Both the position numbers and the translations under genes were made by a program. Of a DNA stretch of 64,000 bases, positions 18,898 to 27,135 are shown one piece after another (position 1 is the first letter of the stretch; each line of letters begins with the position of its first letter). The notes under the pieces are model-generated. The model saw only the letters and a program-made list of their open reading frames with translations. It did no database searches and was not told where the DNA came from. Origin of the DNA: Cyanomargarita calcarea GSE-NOS-MK-12-04C (GTDB lineage Bacteria; Cyanobacteriota; Cyanobacteriia; Cyanobacteriales; Nostocaceae); assembly GCA_019359595.1 (NCBI GenBank), contig JAHHGZ010000008.1:62001-126000 (forward strand), in the 5' to 3' direction.

Positions 18898-20232
18898 TTA
18901 TTGACCCTTAATCAAATTCAAAGGTCGTTCTAATCTAATTTTAATAAACTCAGTATTGTCGATTTGTGCTGGAGTCCGACCGATGCTATCAGCATAATTA
19001 TTATCGTTAATTACGAGCAATGTTCTTTCATCAAGGGGTAATACATTCTCAATTGTCACAAAGGGAAATGTAAACTTACCATTCCTGCTTCCCTTGCCAC
19101 CTATACCTTGAGGGTCGGGAATATTAAGCAAATCTACTAATAACTGCTTCTCGACAAAACCATTTTTATCTGAAGAAGAAATATCAATTTTATAAAGACG
19201 TTTGAATTTAGCAGGAGTTTTAAAAGCTGAGTTATTAGGGTCGCCTTGGTTGTTGTCGCGCTCAATAACAATAAATTCGTTGTCGTTAATAGCAGTTAAA
19301 TCACCAATTGCATAATTAGTATTTTCTAACCGATAAAAGAAAACTTTACCAGTATACTGTTTACTTATTAAATCAAATTCATGAATTAACAAACGATTTT
19401 GCTGCAAATCTTCTTTCAAAGCCCCTTCCAACATTGCGTAAAGCTTTGTGCCACTGGTGTTGAGTGCCATACCTTCAAATCCTTTGGAACCTCCGAGATT
19501 GGCAGCTACTCGTGCTTCTTCGCTGGGTAAATTGGCGAATTCTGGGTTATCGGGAGATTTTACAAAATTTAACTTGCCAAGGTCTAAAAAATTAGGTAAA
19601 GAAATTGGGGCTTCCAGCAACTCACCATTTTTTCCAATATGTAGTAAAAACGGGCCAAACTCGTCTCCGAACCAAAAAGTGCCATCACTCACCCGCCGGA
19701 ATGATTCAATGTCAAAATCTCCTCCCGTCAGCAGGCGATTAACTTTAATTTTTTGACTTACTGGAATTTGACTATTGGGATAAACTGTAGCATCGCTAAC
19801 AATTGGGAAGTTAACTTTACGATTTATATCATTCAATTCTAGAAAACTTTGACGATTAAAACTGTTCAATCTTTCACCTGTCTGTAGATTGACTGCAAAA
19901 ACCTTGTTAGTAGAAAAATCCGGTTCTACAGCATAAATACGTAGCACATAATCTAGTGAATTAGATTTTGCTCCGAAACCATTATCTGAAATTACTAAAT
20001 AAGTGCCAAGTTTTGGGCCATCGACAACACCAGAAAATCCCTGTACTGGTTGGGCATTGAAAAAGGGTGTTGTCCGATTTGTTTTCTTGAATTGGGCTGT
20101 GGTCGATCCAGGAGCAAAGGTATCAGCCGATAAAACAGCACGTCCGACCAATTCGGCTGCAAGGGCTTGGGATAGGAACAAGGGCAAAATAAAAGTAAGC
20201 GTAATTAGCGAAGCCGCCAAAAATATATTCAT
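18898..20232 (-). CDS. Secreted esterase-like / phytase-like beta-propeller protein
   Basis: From the ATG at 20232 the product has 444 residues with a Sec signal peptide (MNIFLAASLITLTFILPLF, cleavage probably after ALAA near residue 27). A TTG eight codons upstream is an unlikely start. The mature part fits the 'esterase-like activity of phytase' family: FSGVVDGPKLGTYLVISDNG, DIESFRRVSDGTFWFGDEFG, GFEGMALNTSGTKLYAMLEG and LVINDNNYADSIGR are the expected repeated strand motifs. Such proteins are periplasmic or secreted phosphoester-cleaving or sugar-binding propellers; the substrate is unknown. It is transcribed alone. Confidence 0.85.
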   Translation of the reverse strand: MNIFLAASLITLTFILPLFLSQALAAELVGRAVLSADTFAPGSTTAQFKKTNRTTPFFNAQPVQGFSGVVDGPKLGTYLVISDNGFGAKSNSLDYVLRIYAVEPDFSTNKVFAVNLQTGERLNSFNRQSFLELNDINRKVNFPIVSDATVYPNSQIPVSQKIKVNRLLTGGDFDIESFRRVSDGTFWFGDEFGPFLLHIGKNGELLEAPISLPNFLDLGKLNFVKSPDNPEFANLPSEEARVAANLGGSKGFEGMALNTSGTKLYAMLEGALKEDLQQNRLLIHEFDLISKQYTGKVFFYRLENTNYAIGDLTAINDNEFIVIERDNNQGDPNNSAFKTPAKFKRLYKIDISSSDKNGFVEKQLLVDLLNIPDPQGIGGKGSRNGKFTFPFVTIENVLPLDERTLLVINDNNYADSIGRTPAQIDNTEFIKIRLERPLNLIKGQ

Positions 20233-20378
20233 AAGCCATGAATCAGAAGTCAACAACCAACGGTCACAGGTCCAGATTTATAAGTAAAATGCTAAAAACT
20301 TACTGATGGCTAAAGCCACCAGTAACATTAACCCGTCCTTTTAATGGCGGGAAAGTCAACTAGCAAACAAAAGAGTGA

Positions 20379-20738
20379 CTATTGACTACTTTCGGTTGCG
20401 AGTCGAGGAAGTCCCATACTGTAGTTAGTGACACGGGCATTGAGATTGTAGCTAATTTCGCCGAGTTGTAAAAGCGATCGCATAAAATGCTCCAAATCTG
20501 ACCCAATGCGACGTAAGTTGTAATCTGTGAGGTCTGCGCCACTAGATGCTTCTACTAGTTCATTGAACTTGTCACGCAACTTTTGTAGTGCATCCTCATT
20601 CCAGATAAATTCGTTATCAGGGTCAATATCCAACGTTAAAACCTGACTGCTGGGAACCAATTCGCCATCGGAGTCGATTTCACCCGCAAAAATACGGATA
20701 TGCCGAGTAGTAGACTTGAGGAGCATTAGGTTGTCCAT
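20379..20738 (-). CDS. ndhM: NAD(P)H-quinone oxidoreductase subunit M
   Basis: NdhM is a small hydrophilic subunit, specific to oxygenic phototrophs, of the ferredoxin-dependent NDH-1 complex used in cyclic electron flow and respiration at the thylakoid membrane. The 119-residue product contains the family stretches [35 protein letters not shown] and [19 protein letters not shown]. The start is MDNLMLLK; a second in-frame ATG at 20726 would give the shorter MLLKSTTRH form. It is a single gene with a long non-coding region upstream. Confidence 0.95.
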   Translation of the reverse strand: MDNLMLLKSTTRHIRIFAGEIDSDGELVPSSQVLTLDIDPDNEFIWNEDALQKLRDKFNELVEASSGADLTDYNLRRIGSDLEHFMRSLLQLGEISYNLNARVTNYSMGLPRLATESSQ

Positions 20739-21991
20739 AAAAGGGTGTAAGATTCTGGTTAATTACACTGAAATAATTGTAGACGCTATCTCCATTCAAA
20801 GGATCTGCATCCAACTTCTGGTCTTTCATCCTTAAGATGTTTGTTAAAGACCGAGAATAAAGCGCAATTCCCCGCAACAGACCTTCTACTCCCTTCAGTA
20901 CCCTAAAAATTACCAATTATCTCTTTACCTATTCATAGACGACCTGCTACAGACCCAAGCCTTTAAGAAGCCACTACGTGTCTATGGCAGTCCATTTAAA
21001 AGTAATCTTCACAGCACCAAAGGGAGTAAATATTAATTTTCCACATAGGATGTGCATCTTTTGAGGTAATCAAAGCGATTAAACCTGATTAACTTGGAAG
21101 CACAAAGAATCGTCTTCCCACGTCCGGTGCGTCTTAATGTTGCAGCTTCACCAAATCTGATAATTATCATTATGTTGACTTACTAGGGTCTGTAGCGTTA
21201 AAGTGACGCGAAATGATGCTCCCCGTTGGACTGGGCAATAACTACCTTGATGACGCTTGTATCTAAAGCAAATATAGCTATGTTACCGTGAAGAACCACA
21301 ACCAAAACTTCTCTCCACCCACAATTATAAGTTAGGCTGTTTTCCAGCAAGAGGGGAACTAGAAAATTACCATAGGGGTCTTTTCACCCAACCCAAACAA
21401 AACTCCCCGGCTTTTGCTACTTGAAGAAGCGAATTTTGGAACTGGGGTCAAGTAAATTCATTGCGTTTTCTCTTGTCATCTAGAACCAAAATTCTACCCC
21501 GAACTATTTTAGTGATAAACCTTCTCCGTCTGATGATGAAAAAAAGGTACATCAAGTAAATTTACTGAATTCTGGTACAACTACCACTGGCTTTAATTGT
21601 ATGAGAAAAAAACCGCGTTTTTACTTACGTATAAATACGTGTTAGCTAGTAAAAAGTCCAACCATTGTTGACGAAAAAATAAAGTTGATGTAAAAAGCTT
21701 TAAAAAGCCTACACAACTTCTTACAGAAACTTTATTGTATAGAATCTGAAAAACTGAATAATAGTTATGGCTTGCTTTCACTACAGCAGGCAAAGGAACA
21801 TAGAAAAACTAGACACTGAAAAGTCTAGACATAAACAAGACACAGGAGAGTGAAATGGGATACAAATTTGGTTGATGCACAAAGATTGTTAATTCAAACA
21901 CTTTGGATTTCAAAAAATATATAAAGTATTTGCGCTCTTTGATACAGCTCCTCACCTTCATTCACCATCAAGTCAAGGAATCCTAAAAGCT
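20739..21991. other. 1.25-kb region without recognisable genes
   Basis: No reading frame here looks coding: short frames at 20680-20916 and 21593-21793 (minus) lack family resemblance and composition. The stretch holds the upstream regions of ndhM (minus) and of the regulator gene at 21992 (plus). No tRNA, rRNA or clear terminator was seen. Its length leaves room for an undetected small RNA or degraded gene. Confidence 0.5.
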
Positions 21992-22273
21992 ATGAACTCC
22001 AAAGCATTACCGCGTCAAATAAATAGTGTCGAAGTGGGTGTTTATGAATGCGAAATCAATCTAAAATTTAGATTGATTGAGGAAAAGAGTCTATTAAGCG
22101 ATCGCGACAAACTCCTAGAAGTACTGTTAGACGCTTTGACTGAAGGTTCTGATGAATTCCTGGAGATGCTGCAACAGGCTGTCAAAATCCATGAAACCTC
22201 GGAGCTCAAAGCCTCACCCCAGATGCGACGCCAGCTAATGCGCTTGCGAAATTCTGCCGACAACACTCCCTAG
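21992..22273 (+). CDS. Small regulator resembling Npun_R1517-type heterocyst differentiation proteins
   Basis: The 93-residue product starts MNSKALPRQINSVEVGVYEC and contains LKFRLIEEKSLLSDRDKLLE, a helical LLDALTEGSDEFLEML and a basic tail SPQMRRQLMRLRN. From memory this matches a family found in filamentous cyanobacteria and annotated as a heterocyst-differentiation transcriptional regulator (Npun_R1517; I believe Asr1734 of Anabaena is related). No classical helix-turn-helix is evident, so the mode of action is uncertain. AAGGAA lies 13 bp before the ATG. It is monocistronic, with a long upstream region that may carry its control elements. Confidence 0.65.
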   Translation: MNSKALPRQINSVEVGVYECEINLKFRLIEEKSLLSDRDKLLEVLLDALTEGSDEFLEMLQQAVKIHETSELKASPQMRRQLMRLRNSADNTP

Positions 22274-22613
22274 TTAAAGAGTTGAAATTGACAAATTGTG
22301 TCTTGGCATGAAATGGTAAATTTCTTTTAAGTTTGCTTTTTTGAGCCTATTTGTTCTGTTTATGAGTTGGCTTGTGTAACCTGACCTCACGTCTACAGTA
22401 GCCCTCACTATGACGCACTACGAAGATATATTGGGTGCCTACTAATGCAGTCATGCCAAGATTCAGGCAGGGTTGCGGTTTTTAAAGATGTATTTTTCAG
22501 TTATCTTCCATTGGGTGGAAGTATTAGCTAGTTAAATTATTAGTCAATAGTCATTAGTCATTAGTCCATAGCCAAAAAAGATTGACCATAGAAAATTGAC
22601 TATTGACTATTGA
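22274..22613. other. Spacer with TTAGTCAT / TTGACTA repeats
   Basis: This 340-bp gap lies at the 3' ends of the regulator gene and the response regulator gene. Its last 80 bp are degenerate 8-9-mers (AATAGTCATTAGTCATTAGT and ATTGACTATTGACTATTG) that form an imperfect inverted repeat. The same TTAGTCAT unit ends nirA. No gene is seen. Confidence 0.6.
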
Positions 22614-23309
22614 CTATTTAGCCAAACCATGCTCCAAAGCGAAACGAACTAATTCAGTGCGGCTATTAGTACCGGTTTTACTAAACAAACGGCTGACATA
22701 TTTTTCGACATTGCGGACGCTAGTTTCCAAACGACGGGCGATTTCTTTATTCATCAGCCCTTCAGCAACTAGATTTAAAACACTTTGTTCTCTGGGGGTT
22801 AAATCGATTTTGAAAGGCGCTGGTGATTGCGCGATCGCATTTCTTTGGGTTAACAAAACTTTTATTTGGGCAATTTGATTTGCTAGTTCAGCAAGATCGG
22901 GCGTTTCACCATCTTCAGTTGTCGAGATTTTGCCAGTGCGCTTTTTCGTGAGTAAGTTTTCCACAATTGCGACCAACTCATCTGGATCGAAAGGTTTGGG
23001 TAAATAAGCATCTACACCAGCTTGATAACCTTGGATGCGATCGCCTGTCATGCCTTTTGCAGTTAAAAATACTACCGGTAGGGTTTGAAAACGGGGGTCT
23101 TCCCGGAGTTGTTTGAGGAACTGATAGCCATCCACCTGAGGCATCATAATATCGGAAATTACCAAATCAGGTGTATTTTGTTGCATTAAATCCCAACCCT
23201 CACGGGCGTTACTGGCAACTTGAACGTTGAAACCGCTTTCTTGCAAATAGTCTTTCACCGCTTCCCGCAATCCCGGCTCATCATCCACCAGTAACAATTG
23301 TGCTGACAT
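22614..23309 (-). CDS. LuxR/NarL-type response regulator
   Basis: The 231-residue protein is a cytoplasmic two-component transcription regulator. The receiver domain has the acidic pocket D9-D10, phosphoacceptor D53 (VISDIMMPQVDG), a T/S-A-K motif (FLTAKG) and the conserved lysine K105 (YLPKPF). A linker leads to a LuxR-type helix-turn-helix at about residues 165-228 (LTPREQSVLNLVAEGLMNKEI, then RNVEKYVSRLF). It resembles the Ycf29/Rre1-like group of cyanobacterial regulators, but I cannot decide the ortholog. No kinase gene is adjacent. The stop lies within TTGACTA repeats. Confidence 0.9.
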   Translation of the reverse strand: MSAQLLLVDDEPGLREAVKDYLQESGFNVQVASNAREGWDLMQQNTPDLVISDIMMPQVDGYQFLKQLREDPRFQTLPVVFLTAKGMTGDRIQGYQAGVDAYLPKPFDPDELVAIVENLLTKKRTGKISTTEDGETPDLAELANQIAQIKVLLTQRNAIAQSPAPFKIDLTPREQSVLNLVAEGLMNKEIARRLETSVRNVEKYVSRLFSKTGTNSRTELVRFALEHGLAK

Positions 23310-23507
23310 TTCAAATTTTCCTGACGCTATATATTTTCCACTCTAGCGAAATTTGACAACAGTCTGCCAAGAAATGAGGAATCAGAATCAGGAAGGGGGA
23401 ATAACTAATGATTTTTATCCTTGAATAAACTTTTTAATATCCCGACAAGAACGCAAGTGGTTCGTTTTGAGTTGGAACCCCAATCCCCATATATAAATCT
23501 ACGAATT

Positions 23508-23562
23508 CCTTCTTCCTTCTTCCTTCTTCCTTCTTCCTTCTTCCTTCTTCCTTCTTCCTTCA
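23508..23562 (+). repeat. TTCCTTC heptamer array
   Basis: About seven tandem TTCCTTC units lie between the response regulator and the glycosyltransferase gene, close to the 3' end of the latter. This is the complement of the GAAGGAA tract at 2997-3030. Just upstream, at about 23437-23502, is a dispersed element also found at 62187-62247. Confidence 0.9.
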
Positions 23563-23570
23563 TTCATCCG

Positions 23571-24536
23571 TCAAAGTTTATCAATCATCTTGGCGTTTTC
23601 TGGCAACTTCGCATCTCGCTGCCCAGCAGCACGCGCTCTAGCAGTGAACAAACCTATGGGAGTATTTAATAACTCTACTAGGCTTTTTTTACCTGCTAAC
23701 ACCTTTACGCCGTCTCTGGGCAATTCTTTCAGCAACCAGCGCCCCAAACGATAACCGCATTCCTGGAGTGTGATGTCTCGCATCAAGTCTACGCCATACA
23801 ACTCGTGCAAATAACGATTAGATTTCCCATAGCGCCGCCATTGACTTTCTAATTCCTTAAATGTACTGCGGTGGTGATGCTGCACTAGGGCGTCTGGAGC
23901 AAATTCCAATGTCCCCAAATTTTCTCGCAGAATTCGCCAGCATATATCAGCATCACCCCCGGTGGTGAGATAGGGGCGAAATAAACCTACTTTTTCTAAG
24001 ATTTGCCGCCGAATCGCTAAATTCGCCGTTTGCCCGTAAGCACAAAACTTGTTGGCGAGAGTGTGTTTTTGCGATAAAGTCTCTTGCTTGTCAGCAAATT
24101 GCTCTAGAAGGCTATTGCCTGGTAACGCGGCAATCTCTCCGGCGACAATTACTACATCTTGCTTGACAAAAGGTTGGACTAATGATTCTAGCCATTGCGG
24201 TTGCGGACGGCAATCAGCATCGGTGAAGGCGATAATTTCATTCTCTGCAGCGCGAATGCCTGTGTTCCTGGCAGCGTAAGAACTTTGGATTTGATTTTCG
24301 CTTTTCGGTCGAATTGCGATTGGCGAATGGACGGCAGTCGATTTCAGGATATCGAGAGTGCGATCGCTACTGTTATTGTCCACCAGTAAATACTCTACCC
24401 GGTCTGAAGGGTAAGTTTGGGCTATCAAACAGGCGATTAACTCTGGTAAATCCGCTTCACCATTATAAATAGGAACAACCACCGAAACCTTGGGAAAAAA
24501 GGTTTTAGTGGTTGGATTACTTGAGTTAGAAGTCAT
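23571..24536 (-). CDS. Family 2 glycosyltransferase
   Basis: The 321-residue GT-A-fold enzyme starts with the family 2 nucleotide-sugar site (KVSVVVPIYNGEADLPELI) and has VEYLLVDNNSSDRT and the metal-binding DXD in AFTDADCRP. A C-terminal glycosyltransferase region includes GGDADICWRI and QWRRYGKSNRYLHELYG. It should transfer sugars from a nucleotide donor to polysaccharide or lipid acceptors at the cytoplasmic membrane; donor and acceptor are not predictable. There are no membrane segments. It has repeat-rich spacers on both sides and no obvious operon partner. Confidence 0.88.
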   Translation of the reverse strand: MTSNSSNPTTKTFFPKVSVVVPIYNGEADLPELIACLIAQTYPSDRVEYLLVDNNSSDRTLDILKSTAVHSPIAIRPKSENQIQSSYAARNTGIRAAENEIIAFTDADCRPQPQWLESLVQPFVKQDVVIVAGEIAALPGNSLLEQFADKQETLSQKHTLANKFCAYGQTANLAIRRQILEKVGLFRPYLTTGGDADICWRILRENLGTLEFAPDALVQHHHRSTFKELESQWRRYGKSNRYLHELYGVDLMRDITLQECGYRLGRWLLKELPRDGVKVLAGKKSLVELLNTPIGLFTARARAAGQRDAKLPENAKMIDKL

Positions 24537-24539
24537 AAA

Positions 24540-24690
24540 TTTTGAATTGTTAGTTGTTGGTTGTTGATTGTTAGTTGCTAGTTGTTGGTTGTTGGTTGTT
24601 ATTTCTATAAAGCAAAGTGTACGCTGCGCTTATACCACCAACTCCTAACTCCTAACCCCTAACTTTTAACTCCTAACTCCTAATCAATAC
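24540..24690. repeat. GTTGTTGGTT and CTCCTAACTC repeat spacer
   Basis: The 155-bp gap between the glycosyltransferase and protease genes consists of TTGTTAGTTGTTGGTTGTTG-type units followed by AACTCCTAACTCCTAACCCC heptamers, separated by about 40 bp of unique sequence. Confidence 0.8.
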
Positions 24691-24691
24691 T

Positions 24692-26041
24692 CTAAAATCC
24701 TAAATCAGCAGCGCGATTCCCAATCGGTTTCTGAGATTGTTGAGATGGTTGATTTTCTAGGGGTTGGGCAAAATTGTTGCTAGATAGCACTGAAATCGCC
24801 CGTGCATATTGCGGGTCACTCAAAGTAGCTACTTGATCGGGATTGGTTGCCAGTTGCCGCTGTTGTAGCTCTGTCAAATCTATCTTGATATCAGGTACAA
24901 TTCCCTTGTGGTTGATATCCGTTCCTTTGGGGGTGTAGTAATGAGCAATAGTAACTGCCAAACCGGAACCATCGGCGAGTTCGTGAACTGACTGTACCAA
25001 AGCTTTACCAAAACTTTGACTACCAACCACTACCGCTCGCTTGTTATCTTTAAGCGCTCCTGTGAGAATCTCACTAGCACTGGCTGAATTGCCATCTATC
25101 AGCACTGCTAGAGGGCGTTTCGTCAAAGAGGTGCGATTGGCTTTAGTTTCTTCAGTTCCGCCTCTACGATCTACGGTCTTGACAATACCGCCATCGTCAT
25201 ACCACATCCGAGCAATTTCAATACTCGCCTGCAACAAACCACCAGGATTACCGCGCAAGTCCAATACATACGCATCCACTTGCTTGCTATTCAAATCGCG
25301 GATAGCCCGCCGCATTTGGTCTGCAGCGTGAGCGCTGAATTCCCGCAGGCGGATATAACCAACTTTCCGTCCACCTTCTTGCTTGACGTTGTAACGGACT
25401 GTTGGGACTTCAATCATCGCCCGTGTCAGCTTTAGATCAAAATCTGTCTGCCCTTGGCGTCCCAGTCGCAATGTTACCATTGTGCCCGCTTTACCGCGAA
25501 TTAGCCTTGAAGCATCTTCCGACTTCATACTAGTAGTGGGTTTGCCATCAATTGCTAAAATTTGGTCGCCGGCTTTAACTCCAGCCCGCAGTGCTGGTGA
25601 GTTTTCTATGGCTTCTACGACAGTCAGACGCTTGTTTTTTTCGTTCTGTTCCATGCGAATCCCAATCCCTGAAACTTCACCAGATGTCTGGTTGGTCAGG
25701 GCCTCATACTGTTTGGGGTCCATGAACCGAGTGTAGGGGTCACCCAGCTGTTTCAGGGCTTCACGAATGGCAACGTAAGCTTCATCACGGTTACTATAAT
25801 TTTTGCTTAACAGACTTTGCCGAATCTCTTGCCAATTCTTCTTATTAAACGTGCCATCTACATATTCACGATTTACCGTTTGCCATACTTGGTCAACGAT
25901 CGCCTTCGGACTATCTTGTAGCGCAGCACGAACAGAACGAGACCAAGCCTGACCAAACACGGACAATGTAGCGGTAGTGGCGATAACTCCACCAATCAAG
26001 GCTACTTGGAGAGGCGAGTAACGTTTCGCAGATTGGTTCAT
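24692..26041 (-). CDS. S41 family carboxyl-terminal processing protease
   Basis: The 449-residue protein has an N-terminal membrane anchor or signal (residues 12-30), a PDZ domain (about 115-195: GIGIRMEQ, VEAIENSPALRAGVKAGDQI) and an S41 peptidase domain. The catalytic Ser-Lys dyad is S321 (GNSASASEI) and K346 (GSQSFGKALVQ). Cyanobacteria have CtpA, CtpB and CtpC; CtpA matures the photosystem II D1 protein. I cannot tell which paralog this is, so I give no symbol. It is likely located in the periplasm or thylakoid lumen. It is monocistronic, and its Gln/Pro-rich C-terminal tail looks disordered. Confidence 0.92.
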   Translation of the reverse strand: MNQSAKRYSPLQVALIGGVIATTATLSVFGQAWSRSVRAALQDSPKAIVDQVWQTVNREYVDGTFNKKNWQEIRQSLLSKNYSNRDEAYVAIREALKQLGDPYTRFMDPKQYEALTNQTSGEVSGIGIRMEQNEKNKRLTVVEAIENSPALRAGVKAGDQILAIDGKPTTSMKSEDASRLIRGKAGTMVTLRLGRQGQTDFDLKLTRAMIEVPTVRYNVKQEGGRKVGYIRLREFSAHAADQMRRAIRDLNSKQVDAYVLDLRGNPGGLLQASIEIARMWYDDGGIVKTVDRRGGTEETKANRTSLTKRPLAVLIDGNSASASEILTGALKDNKRAVVVGSQSFGKALVQSVHELADGSGLAVTIAHYYTPKGTDINHKGIVPDIKIDLTELQQRQLATNPDQVATLSDPQYARAISVLSSNNFAQPLENQPSQQSQKPIGNRAADLGF

Positions 26042-26349
26042 GTATATTAGCTGGAATAATTGTGTTATTGACAGTTTAGCAATCAGACTTTCTGGGAATT
26101 TATAAGTCTTTTTACTCAGTTATCCTTCATGCATCCCTTTACCTTTCAATCCTTCTGACAAATAATCCGTTACTTTACCAACCAACTTCTTTAAGTTAGC
26201 CAATTTCCTCCGCAAGCTTACTGCGATTATATGACACTTTCATCAGTGTCTAAAGGGCACCCAGAATTATTTTCTATACTTTCCTACGCGGCTAACTTAA
26301 CAAAATGAATTACATATTTTACCATAACCAGAATTTAGCTTAGTATCCT
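26042..26349. other. Divergent promoter region, nothing further seen
   Basis: This 308-bp AT-rich gap separates the divergent protease and YdcF-like genes and presumably contains both promoters. No repeat or RNA structure was recognised. Confidence 0.4.
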
Positions 26350-27042
26350 ATGAAACTTAAACTCACGAGCGACCGATTTTTTTCCCAGAGGAGACAATTT
26401 CGGAGATGCTGGAAATTTCTGCAAAAAATGGCTGTTGGGATGTGCCTAATTATTACTATTTGGCTAGCTTCTAATACTATAGCTATTATTTCTGCTTCTT
26501 CCAAGCCAGTAGATGCCTTTTTTGTGCTTGGTGGCAGCATTAGCCGCGAAGTCTATGTTGCTGCTCAAGCAAAACTACATCCAGAAATTCCGATTTTAAT
26601 TTCTCATGGTTCCCCAGCCCCTTGTATCTGGTTAATTTGTCAGCAACAAGCTGTTTTGCTCGAAAATGTTTGGTTGGAGGAGTGCGCGGATTCTACTTTT
26701 GGTAACTTTTACTACAGTATCCCGATTTTGCGCCGTTGGGGGGTGCATAAGGTGAAATTGATTACTTCTCCTACTCACTTACCAAGAGCTAAATGGATGG
26801 CACAGATTCTTTTTGGTGCTAATGGTATATGGATGGAACCAGAGATTATACAGGAAAAGGGCATTCCTGGCAATCGTGAATCTTGGCTAAAAACTGGCTT
26901 AGATGTCACACGTAGTTTGTTATGGGCACCTTTGAGTCGAATTATTCAGCCGCAATGTCTCGATGTGACTAAACTCGCAGATGTGGATATGAATGCTTGG
27001 AAAAGTCGAGGTTTTAAATGTGAACGACAAGGTGGAATTTAG
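26350..27042 (+). CDS. YdcF-like (DUF218) membrane-anchored protein
   Basis: The 230-residue product has a basic N-terminus and one membrane segment (about residues 29-50), then a DUF218/YdcF-type domain: VDAFFVLGGSISREVYVAAQ, EIPILISHGSPAPC, ECADSTFGNFYYSIPIL and VKLITSPTHLPRAKWMAQIL. E. coli relatives (SanA, YdcF, ElyC) act in envelope biology or bind S-adenosylmethionine; the exact reaction is unknown. The usual glutamate motif is modified to LEECADSTFGN. A strong repeat region follows the stop. The family call is fairly sure, the function is not. Confidence 0.8.
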   Translation: MKLKLTSDRFFSQRRQFRRCWKFLQKMAVGMCLIITIWLASNTIAIISASSKPVDAFFVLGGSISREVYVAAQAKLHPEIPILISHGSPAPCIWLICQQQAVLLENVWLEECADSTFGNFYYSIPILRRWGVHKVKLITSPTHLPRAKWMAQILFGANGIWMEPEIIQEKGIPGNRESWLKTGLDVTRSLLWAPLSRIIQPQCLDVTKLADVDMNAWKSRGFKCERQGGI

Positions 27043-27135
27043 TTGTTAGTTGTTAGTTGTTGGTTGTTGGTTGTTGGTTGTTAGTAGTTGGTCGCTAACC
27101 ACTAACCACTAACCACTAACCACTAACCACTAACC
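27043..27135 (+). repeat. GTTGTTGGTT / ACCACTAACC repeat pair
   Basis: Tandem TTGGTTGTTGGTTGTTGG units are followed at once by ACCACTAACCACTAACC units. They form an imperfect hairpin that fills the convergent spacer between the YdcF-like gene and recJ and could act as a bidirectional transcription barrier. Confidence 0.8.
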
